The notes beneath the pieces were generated by a model. That model made no database searches, was not told the DNA's origin, and worked only from the letters and a program-made list of their open reading frames with translations. 64,000 nucleotides of DNA from Paraburkholderia dioscoreae (GTDB lineage Bacteria > Pseudomonadota > Gammaproteobacteria > Burkholderiales > Burkholderiaceae): the NCBI RefSeq assembly GCF_902459535.1, contig NZ_LR699553.1, forward strand, positions 4,092,001 through 4,156,000, written 5' to 3'. Below, piece after piece: positions 1 through 7,162 of this stretch. Within the stretch, counting starts at the first letter, position 1. Each line of letters starts with the position of its first letter. The position numbers and the translations under genes are program-made.

Positions 1-728
1 CCGTAGTTCGGCAGCGCCTGCGACTGTTTGCCGTCCGACAACAGGTACTGACGGCGTTGCAGATACGCATTGCGCACGAACGAGTATTTGTCGAGCGCGG
101 CGCCTTCCAGCACGTCGCTCGCGCCCAGCAGATTGGCACGCGTGTTGACCACGTTCAGGCCGTACAAAGCCCAGCTCAGACCAGCCGGATCGACGTAGCT
201 GAGCGGGTTGATATAGTAATTGCCGATCGAGCCGACCGCGTCGCGCACGGTGCTCGGCCCGAACAACGGCAGCACGAGGTACGGGCCCGCCGGCACGCCG
301 TAGTGACCGAGCGTCAGGCCGAGGTCGTTGTCGTGCTTGGGCAGCTTGGCGAGCGTCGCCACATCGAACAGGCCGCCCACACCGAACACCGTGTTGATCA
401 CGATCCGCATGATGTCTTCGACACCGTCGGTGATCTTCAGCTGCAGCAGGTTGTTGGCCGCAATGTAGACGTCGCCGATGTTCGAAAAGAAGTTCGTCAC
501 GCTGTCGCGCACCGGCTGCGGGGTCGCCCACACGTAGCCCTTCGCGACCGGCTTGAGCGCGTACTGGTCGAGCTTGTCGTTGACGGTGAACATCGTGCGG
601 TTCAGACCTTCGAGCGGGTCGCCCTTGGTCGGTGTCTGCACGGTGGTACAGCCGGCGAGCAGCGCTGTGACGACTGCCAGTTTAGCGATCGGGAAGGCAT
701 GCGCGGCCCGGATGCGTGTGGTCTGCAT
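1..728 (-). CDS. mlaA: MlaA (VacJ) outer-membrane phospholipid-removal lipoprotein, 3' end outside the window
   Basis: I translated this stretch directly, because it runs off the window edge without a stop. It starts at an ATG preceded by AAGGAG, has a short signal peptide ending in the lipobox LLAGC, and then the MlaA core: DPLEGLNRTMF near the N-terminus, followed by segments rich in VRD, GVEDIMRIVINTVFGVGG and YGVPAGPYLVLPLFGPST. In the Mla system this lipoprotein sits in the inner leaflet of the outer membrane and passes mislocalised phospholipids to MlaC. It follows mlaD by 11 bp in the same operon. The visible part is about 242 codons, so only the last residues are missing. Family assignment is firm. 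Confidence 0.93.
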   Translation of the reverse strand, partial: MQTTRIRAAHAFPIAKLAVVTALLAGCTTVQTPTKGDPLEGLNRTMFTVNDKLDQYALKPVAKGYVWATPQPVRDSVTNFFSNIGDVYIAANNLLQLKITDGVEDIMRIVINTVFGVGGLFDVATLAKLPKHDNDLGLTLGHYGVPAGPYLVLPLFGPSTVRDAVGSIGNYYINPLSYVDPAGLSWALYGLNVVNTRANLLGASDVLEGAALDKYSFVRNAYLQRRQYLLSDGKQSQALPNY

Positions 729-739
729 TCTTTTTCTCC

Positions 740-1291
740 TTATTGAGCGCCCGCGCCGGAGGCGGGCAGGCCCGGTGCCGCAGGCGCTGCTGCGGGTGCG
801 CTCCCGGCCGCGCCAGGCTTGGACGCACCGGAATCCGCAGCCTTGCTATACAGGAATTGTCCGATGAGGTTTTCCAGCACGATCGCCGATTGCGTCATGG
901 AGATGGTGTCGCCCGCCTTGAGCATCTCCGTGTCGCCGCCGGGCTCGAGCCCGATGTATTGTTCGCCGAGCAGACCCGAAGTCAGAATCTTCGCCGACGT
1001 GTCTTTCGGAAACTGGTACTGCTTGTCGAGATCGATCGTGACGACGGCCTGATACGCGTTGCTGTCGAAGCCGATCTCACCGACCCGCCCGACCGTCACG
1101 CCCGCGCTCTTCACAGGGGCGCGCGCCTTCAGTCCGCCGATATTGTCGAATTTGAGCTTGACCGGATATGTTGCCTGGAACGACAACGAGCTCATGTTGC
1201 CGGCCTTCAGCGCAAGGAACAGCAACGCCACGAAACCCAACACCACGAACAGGCCGACCCAGAAGTCGAGAGCAGTCTTTTTCATCGTCAT
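740..1291 (-). CDS. mlaD: MlaD, MCE-domain subunit of the Mla phospholipid transporter
   Basis: One N-terminal membrane helix (FWVGLFVVLGFVALLFLAL) is followed by an MCE domain. The domain shows the typical run of a strand-rich core, GLKARAPVKSAGVTVGRV, and LLGEQYIGLEPGG. The Ala/Pro-rich tail is probably disordered. MlaD forms a hexameric ring in the periplasm on top of MlaFE and channels lipid between MlaC and the permease. The longest ORF would start 30 bp upstream. I prefer the ATG at 1291 or the one at 1285 (MKKTALDF) because the residues before them are unlike MlaD. Neither has a strong ribosome site, so the exact start is uncertain. It lies between mlaE and mlaA. Confidence 0.93.
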   Translation of the reverse strand: MTMKKTALDFWVGLFVVLGFVALLFLALKAGNMSSLSFQATYPVKLKFDNIGGLKARAPVKSAGVTVGRVGEIGFDSNAYQAVVTIDLDKQYQFPKDTSAKILTSGLLGEQYIGLEPGGDTEMLKAGDTISMTQSAIVLENLIGQFLYSKAADSGASKPGAAGSAPAAAPAAPGLPASGAGAQ

Positions 1292-1376
1292 CCCAAAGTG
1301 AATCCGCCACGCCGTCGACACTTCCGCCGCGTGCGTCCGGTAGACGCGCCGCCAGCGAAAAAAATGTGGCGCAGTC

Positions 1377-2144
1377 TTAGCTGAACATCAGCGCGGTCAG
1401 CAGAAAATCGAGGCCGAGCACGGCAAGCGACGCGTACACGACCGTCTTGGTCGTGGCGCGCGACACGCCTTCCGGCGTCGGCTTGGCTTCATAGCCCTGA
1501 AACAGCGCAACGAACGTCACCGCGAGGCCGAATACCGCGCTCTTGACGACGCCGGCGCCCACGTCGTGCCAGACATCGACGCCGCCTTGCATCTGCGACC
1601 AGAACGCACCGGCATCGACACCGATCAGCAGCACGCCCACTACATAGCCGCCGAACACGCCGACCGCGCTGAAAATCGCGGCGAGGATCGGCATTGAAAT
1701 AATGCCCGCCCACAGGCGCGGCGCGATCACGACCTTCACCGGATCCACCGCCATCATTTCCATTGCGGTCAGTTGCTCGCCCGCTTTCATCAAGCCGATC
1801 TCGGCCGTGAGCGACGTACCGGCGCGCCCGGCGAACAGCAGCGCCGTGACCACCGGCCCGAGTTCGCGCACGAGCGAGAGCGCGACCAGCAGTCCGAGCG
1901 CCTCCTCGGAGCCGTACCGGGTCAGCGTGTAATACCCCTGAAGACCGAGCACGAAGCCGACGAACAGGCCCGACACGGCGATGATCACCAGCGAATAATT
2001 ACCCACGAAGTGGATCTGCTTCGTGACAAGACGCGGACGGCGCAACAACGGGAAAAACTCGAGCAGCAGCCGGAAGAAGAAACGCGTGGCATAGCCGGCC
2101 GTGCCCAGCCCATCGAGCACCGAGCGGCCGATCGCACTGATCAT
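1377..2144 (-). CDS. mlaE: MlaE, permease of the Mla phospholipid transporter
   Basis: This is a 255-residue polytopic membrane protein of the MlaE family. The conserved central stretch LSLVRELGPVVTALLFAGRAGTSLTAEIG is plain, and about five to six hydrophobic segments follow (for example LWAGIISMPILAAIFSAVGVFGG and the C-terminal TKTVVYASLAVLGLDFLLTALMF). The length is usual for the family. Its ATG overlaps the mlaF stop by four bases (ATGA), which implies translational coupling. MlaE forms the inner-membrane core of the transporter, driven by MlaF and fed by MlaD. Confidence 0.96.
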   Translation of the reverse strand: MISAIGRSVLDGLGTAGYATRFFFRLLLEFFPLLRRPRLVTKQIHFVGNYSLVIIAVSGLFVGFVLGLQGYYTLTRYGSEEALGLLVALSLVRELGPVVTALLFAGRAGTSLTAEIGLMKAGEQLTAMEMMAVDPVKVVIAPRLWAGIISMPILAAIFSAVGVFGGYVVGVLLIGVDAGAFWSQMQGGVDVWHDVGAGVVKSAVFGLAVTFVALFQGYEAKPTPEGVSRATTKTVVYASLAVLGLDFLLTALMFS

Positions 2145-2962
2145 GACTGACCTCCGCCAATGCCGAAGTCCGCCGCGAGCGGCGTCTTGCTGGGATAGTG
2201 AAATTTGAAGGGGCCGTCCGGCGCGCCGTCGATGAACTGGCGCACGGTGGGATCGGTCGACTCCCGCAGTTCGGCGGGCGTGCCTGCGGCATGAACTCCG
2301 CCGTTGGCCAGAAAGTAGACGTAATCGGCAATCGCGAACGATTCCGGCACGTCGTGAGTGACGAGGATCGACGTGGCGCCGAGCGCCTGATTCAGCGCGC
2401 GGATCAGGTTCGCGGTAATGCCGAGCGAAATCGGATCGAGACCGGCGAACGGCTCGTCGTACATCATCAGTTCGGGATCGAGCGCGATGGCGCGCGCAAG
2501 TGCCACGCGCCGCGCCATGCCGCCTGAAATCTCCGACGGCAGCAGGTCGCGCGCGCCGCGCAAGCCGACCGCGTTGAGCTTCATCAGCACGAGGTCGCGG
2601 ATCAGTTCGTCGGGAAGGTCGGTGTGCTCACGCAGCGCGAAGGCGACGTTGTCGAACACGGACATGTCGGTGAAGAGCGCGCCGAACTGGAACAGCATGC
2701 CCATCTTGCGCCGCAGCGCGTAGAGGCCGTCGCGCGTTTGCCGGCCGATGTCCTGGCCGTGAAACAGGACCTCGCCGCGCTGTGCGCGCACCAGACCACC
2801 GATCAGGCGCAGCACCGTGGTCTTGCCGCAGCCCGAGCCGCCCATGACCGCGACGACCTGGCCGCGCTTGAAGCGCAGGTTCAGGTTCGACAGGACGAGC
2901 CGGTCGCCATAACCGAAGTCGACGTCGCGCAACTCGAGTAAGGTCTCGGGTGAGGAAGACAC
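2141..2962 (-). CDS. mlaF: MlaF, ATPase of the Mla phospholipid transporter
   Basis: This is an ABC ATPase of 273 residues. Walker A is GGSGCGKTT near residue 42, the signature is SEISGGMARRVALARA, and Walker B with its D-loop is MMYDEPFAGLD. The switch histidine lies in ILVTHDVPE. It is the first gene of the mla operon and overlaps mlaE. The start codon is GTG with AGGA rather far upstream (about 11 nt), so initiation may be modest. A consensus -10 (TATAAT) lies just upstream. MlaF energises lipid transport at the cytoplasmic face of the inner membrane. Confidence 0.96.
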   Translation of the reverse strand: MSSSPETLLELRDVDFGYGDRLVLSNLNLRFKRGQVVAVMGGSGCGKTTVLRLIGGLVRAQRGEVLFHGQDIGRQTRDGLYALRRKMGMLFQFGALFTDMSVFDNVAFALREHTDLPDELIRDLVLMKLNAVGLRGARDLLPSEISGGMARRVALARAIALDPELMMYDEPFAGLDPISLGITANLIRALNQALGATSILVTHDVPESFAIADYVYFLANGGVHAAGTPAELRESTDPTVRQFIDGAPDGPFKFHYPSKTPLAADFGIGGGQS

Positions 2963-2994
2963 GAAACTGACAGTCCTTTTACACGGAAGGCCGA

Positions 2995-3000
2995 ATTATA
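2995..3000 (-). promoter_or_regulatory. Candidate promoter -10 for the mla operon
   Basis: On the minus strand a perfect TATAAT lies about 33 bp upstream of the mlaF GTG, in an otherwise gene-free gap of about 95 bp. No good -35 hexamer is seen at 16-18 bp, so an activator or an extended contact may be needed. This is a prediction from sequence only. Confidence 0.45.
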
Positions 3001-3056
3001 GGGCCATCGTGCAAAAGTTGCCCTGAGGGTGCCCCGTCGTTAACCAAACGTGACGA

Positions 3057-4160
3057 TTATTGCGTAAACGCTTGTTGCAGTGCAGAAACGGCAGAACCCG
3101 GATCCGCTGCTTCGGTCACCGCACGCACCACGGCCGCGCTGCCCACGCCCGTGGCCAGCACGTCGGGCAGCACTTGCAGGTCAATGCCGCCGATCGCCAC
3201 CAGCGGCACGACGCCATCGAGCAGCCGCACGTAGCGGGCCAAACGCCGCAGGCCTTGCGGCTCGGTCGGCATGATCTTGGTGGTGGTCGGAAACACCGCG
3301 CCCAGTGCAATGTAGCTTGGCCGGAAATGCAGCGCTTTCAGAATCTCGTAGAAACCGTGGGTCGACAGACCGAGACGTACGCCTGCCGACGCGAGCGCGG
3401 CGAGGTCCGCCGTATGCACGTCTTCCTGGCCGAGGTGGACACCGTAAGCGCCGGCTTCGAGCGCAGCCTGCCAATGGTCGTTGATGAACACCTGCGCATC
3501 GTACTGACGGCCGACCGCCACGCAGCGGGCAATTTCGCGCTTCAGTTCGTCGGCGGGTTCGGCGGATTTGCGGCGCAACTGCACCGTCTTCACGCCGAAA
3601 CCGACTACCCGCTCGACCCATTCCGCGGTCGGCAGCACGGGATACAAGCCGAGCCGCTCCGGGCAGCGCGCGAACGCCTGCGCAGGCGCGTCGGGCAAAC
3701 CGGCGAGACGCGGAAAGCGGCTGAGATCAGCGGGAAAGGCGTCGTCGGCACGGGTTTCGTCGCCGTCGCGCCAGGCCAGCGCCAGCACCAATGCGTCATG
3801 CGGATCGAAACCACAGTCCAGAAAAGCCGCCAGCGCGGCAATCCAGTCTTCCGCCAGATGGCCTTCCAGGCGGTATTTTTCGCCGCCCAGATGCAGCGTG
3901 GCCTTCTCCTCGGCGGCTTCGATCACGCCGGCGCCGCGCACCAGCCAGCGCGCCATCTGCTCGCCGTGCTGCTGCGCGTCGGCAATCACGATCAGGTCGC
4001 TGCCGTTCAGTTCGTCCGGCGCGGTCAGGCAGATGCGCCACGGCGCATGAGTTGGCGGCCAGTCGCCCAGCCGGGCGCGGATGCGCTCGGCGGCCTCGGT
4101 GAGTTCGTCGGCGGGCGGCCAGAAAAGGTCGCGATCTTTCAATGTCAAAGTCTGCGTCAT
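3057..4160 (-). CDS. thiE: Thiamine-phosphate synthase with an extra N-terminal domain
   Basis: The C-terminal part, from about residue 160 of 367, is a complete ThiE TIM barrel: VQLRRKS, FINDHW, YGVHLGQED, LGLSTHGFYEILKA, ALGAVFPTTTK and PLVAIGGID. It couples HMP-PP with thiazole phosphate to give thiamine phosphate. The first 160 residues have no counterpart in the usual ThiE of about 210 residues. They include segments such as DLIVIADAQQHGEQMARWLV and LDCGFDPHDALVLALAW, reminiscent of the end of a ThiD/PfkB-type kinase but without recognisable catalytic motifs. The ATG at 4160 overlaps the thiG stop by four bases, so the longer upstream reading frame is not used. Confidence 0.92.
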   Translation of the reverse strand: MTQTLTLKDRDLFWPPADELTEAAERIRARLGDWPPTHAPWRICLTAPDELNGSDLIVIADAQQHGEQMARWLVRGAGVIEAAEEKATLHLGGEKYRLEGHLAEDWIAALAAFLDCGFDPHDALVLALAWRDGDETRADDAFPADLSRFPRLAGLPDAPAQAFARCPERLGLYPVLPTAEWVERVVGFGVKTVQLRRKSAEPADELKREIARCVAVGRQYDAQVFINDHWQAALEAGAYGVHLGQEDVHTADLAALASAGVRLGLSTHGFYEILKALHFRPSYIALGAVFPTTTKIMPTEPQGLRRLARYVRLLDGVVPLVAIGGIDLQVLPDVLATGVGSAAVVRAVTEAADPGSAVSALQQAFTQ

Positions 4161-4972
4161 GCGGCGCTCCCGTCTTGATGCCAGAACGGCATGCCGACCA
4201 CCGGCGTGCTCGCGTGCGCGCTTTCGCGCTCGGCCATCGGCCCCGCCAGAAAAGCCTGGCGGCCCGCTTCGACGCCCAGCGCAAAGGCGCGTGCCATCGC
4301 GTCGGGGTGCGTTGCCTGCGAGACGGCGGTGTTCAGCAGCACGCCGTCGAACCCCCACTCCATGACCTGCGCAGCATGCGACGGCACGCCGAGCCCGGCG
4401 TCGACGATCAGCGGCACGTCTGGCAGCCGCTCGCGCAACACGCGCAGGCCGTACGGATTGATCACGCCCTTGCCGGTGCCGATCGGTGCGCCCCACGGCA
4501 TTAGCGCTTCACAGCCGGCGTCCAGCAGACGGCGGCCGATCACCAGGTCTTCCGTGCAATACGGCAGCACCTTGAAGCCGTCCTTGACCAGTTGCGTGGC
4601 CGCTTCGATCAGGCCGACCGGGTCGGGCTGCAGCGTGTAGTCGTCGCCGATCAGTTCGAGCTTGATCCACTCGGTGTCGAAGATTTCGCGCGCCATATGC
4701 GCGGTCGTCACCGCCTCGCCGACGGTCAGGCAGCCGGCCGTGTTCGGCAGGAGCGGCACGCCGTGACGCTTGAGCAGGTCGAAGAAGCCGGCTTCCGCGC
4801 CGCCTTCGTTCATCTGCCGGCGCAGCGCGACGGTCACCATGCCGGGGCGCGCCGCGCCAATGGAATCGGACAGCGATTGCAACGACGGATAGCGCGAGGT
4901 GCCGAGCAGCACACGGCTCGCGAAGGTCTGTCCGTAAAGCGTGAGCGCGTCGGCGGTCTGGAGGGAAGTCAT
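4157..4972 (-). CDS. thiG: Thiazole synthase ThiG
   Basis: This is a 271-residue ThiG. It shows SRVLLGTSRYPS at the N-terminus, the Schiff-base lysine in TEWIKLELIGDD, and the phosphate-binding loop region MPWGAPIGTGKGV with VDAGLGVPSHAAQVMEWGFDGVLLNTAV. It forms the thiazole ring from deoxyxylulose phosphate, dehydroglycine and ThiS-thiocarboxylate. Two in-frame ATGs lie at 4978 and 4972. AAGGA is eight bases before the second but only about three before the first, so I use 4972. It lies between thiS and thiE in the thi operon. Confidence 0.96.
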   Translation of the reverse strand: MTSLQTADALTLYGQTFASRVLLGTSRYPSLQSLSDSIGAARPGMVTVALRRQMNEGGAEAGFFDLLKRHGVPLLPNTAGCLTVGEAVTTAHMAREIFDTEWIKLELIGDDYTLQPDPVGLIEAATQLVKDGFKVLPYCTEDLVIGRRLLDAGCEALMPWGAPIGTGKGVINPYGLRVLRERLPDVPLIVDAGLGVPSHAAQVMEWGFDGVLLNTAVSQATHPDAMARAFALGVEAGRQAFLAGPMAERESAHASTPVVGMPFWHQDGSAA

Positions 4973-5028
4973 TTGCATAATCCTTGGTTTCGTGCACACC
5001 GGCAGCCCGGCAATGCGTGGCGAGACGC

Positions 5029-5226
5029 TCAGCCGCCGGCCACGGGTTGCACGACGTCGAGTTTGTCGCCTGCCTGCAGCGCGCGCGCCGCATGCTGGGT
5101 GCGCGCCACGAAATCGCCGTTCAGCGCGACCGCAAACGGCGGGCGGGCGCCGTACGCGGTGAGCGCGTCGGCGACAGTCGCGCCCTCGGGCAGCGACAAC
5201 GGCTTCTGATTGATATGAATGTCCAT
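5029..5226 (-). CDS. thiS: Sulfur-carrier protein ThiS
   Basis: This is a 65-residue ubiquitin-fold protein ending in VAGG. The C-terminal Gly-Gly is adenylated and converted to the thiocarboxylate that donates sulfur to the thiazole ring. MDIHINQKPLSLPEGATVAD at the N-terminus and LNGDFVARTQH in the middle match the family. The reading frame extends upstream, but the ATG at 5226 gives the family length and removes non-conserved residues. It lies between thiO and thiG. Confidence 0.95.
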   Translation of the reverse strand: MDIHINQKPLSLPEGATVADALTAYGARPPFAVALNGDFVARTQHAARALQAGDKLDVVQPVAGG

Positions 5227-5307
5227 GATGTCCGAATACGGTTCAATCGATGGCGAAAGCCGCGCGCAGCGCAGCGCTCGTCCGGATAAAGACCACTCGC
5301 GCAACGC

Positions 5308-6438
5308 TCATGCCGGCTCCCGCGCGGAGTCCAGTTGAAAGAGCTCGCTCCAGCGAGCACCGCGTTGCCAGTCGGCGAAAGCATCGGCGTCGCCGATGCG
5401 GCCGTCGAGCCGCGCCGCGGCAAAGCGCACGGCTTCGTCGGCGACTTCGGGCACGATCATGTAGCCGTGCCGGTACAGGCCGTTCACGCGCAGCGTCTGC
5501 GCGCCGTCCCACAGCAAAGCCGGACGGTGGTCCGGTAAAGTGGGGCGGCACTGCGAATTCAGTTCGAGGATGCGTGCCTCGCCAAAGCCGGGATGCACGG
5601 AAAACGCCGCGCTCAGCAGTTCGAGCGCCGAGCGCACGCTGACCGGCGACATGTCCTCGCCTTCCACTTCGGTAGCGCCGATCACGTAGAGATCGTCCTG
5701 CTTCGGCGCGATATAGAGCGGATAGCGCGGATGCAGCAGCCGCACCGGCCGCGTCAGTTTGATACCGGGCGCATGCACGCGCGCCACTTCGCCGCGAATG
5801 CCGCGCAGCGTGGGCAGCACGGACTTCGCGCCGAGGCCGCGGCAGTCGATCGTGATATGGGCGGCCGGCAGCGCGTGATCGTCGACCGGCGTATTCCAGT
5901 GTGTTTCGACACCGCGTTGCGCGAGGCCTGCGGCGAGCGCCGCCAGCACCTGCCGGTTATCCAGCTGGCCTTCGCGCGGCAACAGCCAGCCCTGATTGAA
6001 ACGCCCCGCCAACGCAGGCTCGGCCGCGCCGAGCTGCGCGCCCGCCAGAGTGATGAAGCCTCCGTCCAGCAATTCCGGCGGGGCATTCGAGCGCACCCGG
6101 CGCTCGAACAGCGGCGCTTCGGTGCGGTCGGCGTGATGCCAGACAACCAGCGTGCCATTGCGCTGAAAGAACACCGGCTCGGGCAACTCGGCCAGCACTT
6201 GCGGCCAGCTCTCGAGCGAACTCGCGCCGAGGCGCGTGATCAGCAACTCGGCACTGGCTGCTTCCGCGAGCGGCGCCAGCATGGCCGCGGCGACCCACGC
6301 GGCGGCTTGCGAACCGGCGGCGTCGCCACGCTCATAGAGCGCCACGCGATGCCCCAGTCCGGCGAGACGCCACGCGACCAGCCGCCCGCACAGGCCACCG
6401 CCGAGCACGGCGAAATCGGGTTGTGCAGGACGCGTCAT
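5308..6438 (-). CDS. thiO: Glycine oxidase ThiO (FAD-dependent)
   Basis: This is a DAO-family flavoenzyme of 376 residues. The N-terminal FAD-binding Rossmann motif is FAVLGGGLCGRLVAWRLAGLGH, and the C-terminal substrate and FAD region has GYMIVP and NSQCRPTLPDHRPAL. ThiO makes dehydroglycine for ThiG. The ATG at 6438 has GGAG eight bases upstream and overlaps by four bases (ATGA) a 34-codon small ORF. It is the first large gene below the TPP riboswitch, so the whole thiO-S-G-E unit is probably repressed by thiamine pyrophosphate. Confidence 0.94.
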   Translation of the reverse strand: MTRPAQPDFAVLGGGLCGRLVAWRLAGLGHRVALYERGDAAGSQAAAWVAAAMLAPLAEAASAELLITRLGASSLESWPQVLAELPEPVFFQRNGTLVVWHHADRTEAPLFERRVRSNAPPELLDGGFITLAGAQLGAAEPALAGRFNQGWLLPREGQLDNRQVLAALAAGLAQRGVETHWNTPVDDHALPAAHITIDCRGLGAKSVLPTLRGIRGEVARVHAPGIKLTRPVRLLHPRYPLYIAPKQDDLYVIGATEVEGEDMSPVSVRSALELLSAAFSVHPGFGEARILELNSQCRPTLPDHRPALLWDGAQTLRVNGLYRHGYMIVPEVADEAVRFAAARLDGRIGDADAFADWQRGARWSELFQLDSAREPA

Positions 6439-6539
6439 CGCGCACACTCCGTTTCAGGACGGCAAGCAACGCTGAAGCACGGCGCGCCGACGGCGGCGTG
6501 ACGAAGAGCAAAACACATATCTGAAGAATAGGCGGTCAT
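6435..6539 (-). CDS. Candidate 34-residue small ORF between the TPP riboswitch and thiO
   Basis: An ATG with AAAGGA about four bases upstream opens a 34-codon frame whose TGA overlaps the thiO ATG as ATGA. The peptide (MTAYSSDMCFALRH and then a Cys-containing tail) has four Cys and no recognisable domain or clear membrane helix. The good ribosome site and exact coupling to thiO suggest it is translated, perhaps as a leader that makes thiO translation depend on the riboswitch state. I have no homology evidence, and it could be chance in high-GC DNA. Confidence 0.35.
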   Translation of the reverse strand: MTAYSSDMCFALRHAAVGAPCFSVACRPETECAR

Positions 6540-6668
6540 CGAGTCCTTTCCGTACGGCCACAAAAACGCACGTACCCAGGACGAAACCGGCGGGTGAGGC
6601 CGGCCGGGCAATGCGCGCTCCAATGACTAACGCCGCCCGGCGGGGAATGGAAGACTGGCTGCTTCCGG

Positions 6669-6770
6669 AAACTTCCCGCGCCGGTATTACCCGGATCGGG
6701 TGCAAAGGGTCTCTCTCAGCCTCGCCGCCGCAGCATGAAAACCATGCCGCCTGTGCGCGAAGCACCCCTG
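6669..6770 (-). ncRNA. TPP riboswitch (THI element) upstream of thiO
   Basis: The minus strand carries the full THI-box consensus. A 5' P1/P2 arm with GGGGTGC at 6769-6763 is followed by the pyrimidine-sensing core GGCTGAGAGAGACCC, then TTTGCACCCGATCCGGGTAATACCGGCGCGGGAAG down to about 6669. This element binds thiamine pyrophosphate and switches off thiamine synthesis genes, which agrees with thiO-S-G-E downstream. The leader between aptamer and thiO is about 230 nt and contains GC-rich inverted repeats and the coupled small ORF. I cannot say whether control is by termination or by blocking translation. Confidence 0.95.
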
Positions 6771-6784
6771 TTTCGTCGAAGCCC

Positions 6785-6814
6785 ATTAGACCATAAAAGG
6801 CGCGGCGCCCGCAA
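6785..6814 (-). promoter_or_regulatory. Candidate promoter of the thi operon
   Basis: On the minus strand TTGCGG (6814-6809) and TCTAAT (6790-6785) are separated by 18 bp. The inferred start falls just before the 5' strand of the TPP riboswitch, which is the expected place. The match to sigma-70 consensus is only partial. Confidence 0.35.
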
Positions 6815-7162
6815 ACCAGCGGCTCGCCACGCCGCACGGAATTTGATCCGGCACCATCTTTCTCACTATCAATACGGTCCAAGGCGGCGCTCTGGCACAA
6901 TGCCAGCACAGGATGCCGCGCGAATGCGGCGCGGACGGCACGCCAGCCGACCTCGCCACGTTCCCGGCGGGATCCGGCAAGGCCTCGCGGCGAGCATTAA
7001 TTTTCGCTTAAGGGCTTCGCGCCAGAATCGGACGCTCACCCGGGCGTGCGTTCGTCGAGCACGACGCCCGGGCATGTAACGCAAACCCGCCGCAGGGCAG
7101 CCCGCAGACGGACCTGCTCCACGGGTCAGCCCCGAATGGGCCAGCACTACTTCAGGATGCTC
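6815..7162. other. Divergent intergenic region between the thi operon and the ABC transporter gene
   Basis: No convincing gene is visible here. A weak plus-strand sigma-70-like pair, TTGATC at 6843 and TATCAA at 6867 (18-bp spacing), may serve the downstream transporter gene. The remainder is GC-rich and unremarkable. Confidence 0.4.

Noticed and set aside
4161..4496. Longer N-terminus for ThiE
   Set aside because: This part lies in thiG coding sequence in another frame. The ThiE ATG at 4160 overlaps the thiG stop.
6454..6909. 151-codon minus-strand frame spanning the TPP riboswitch
   Set aside because: It covers the conserved aptamer, so its sequence is constrained by RNA structure, and it has no domain or clear start.
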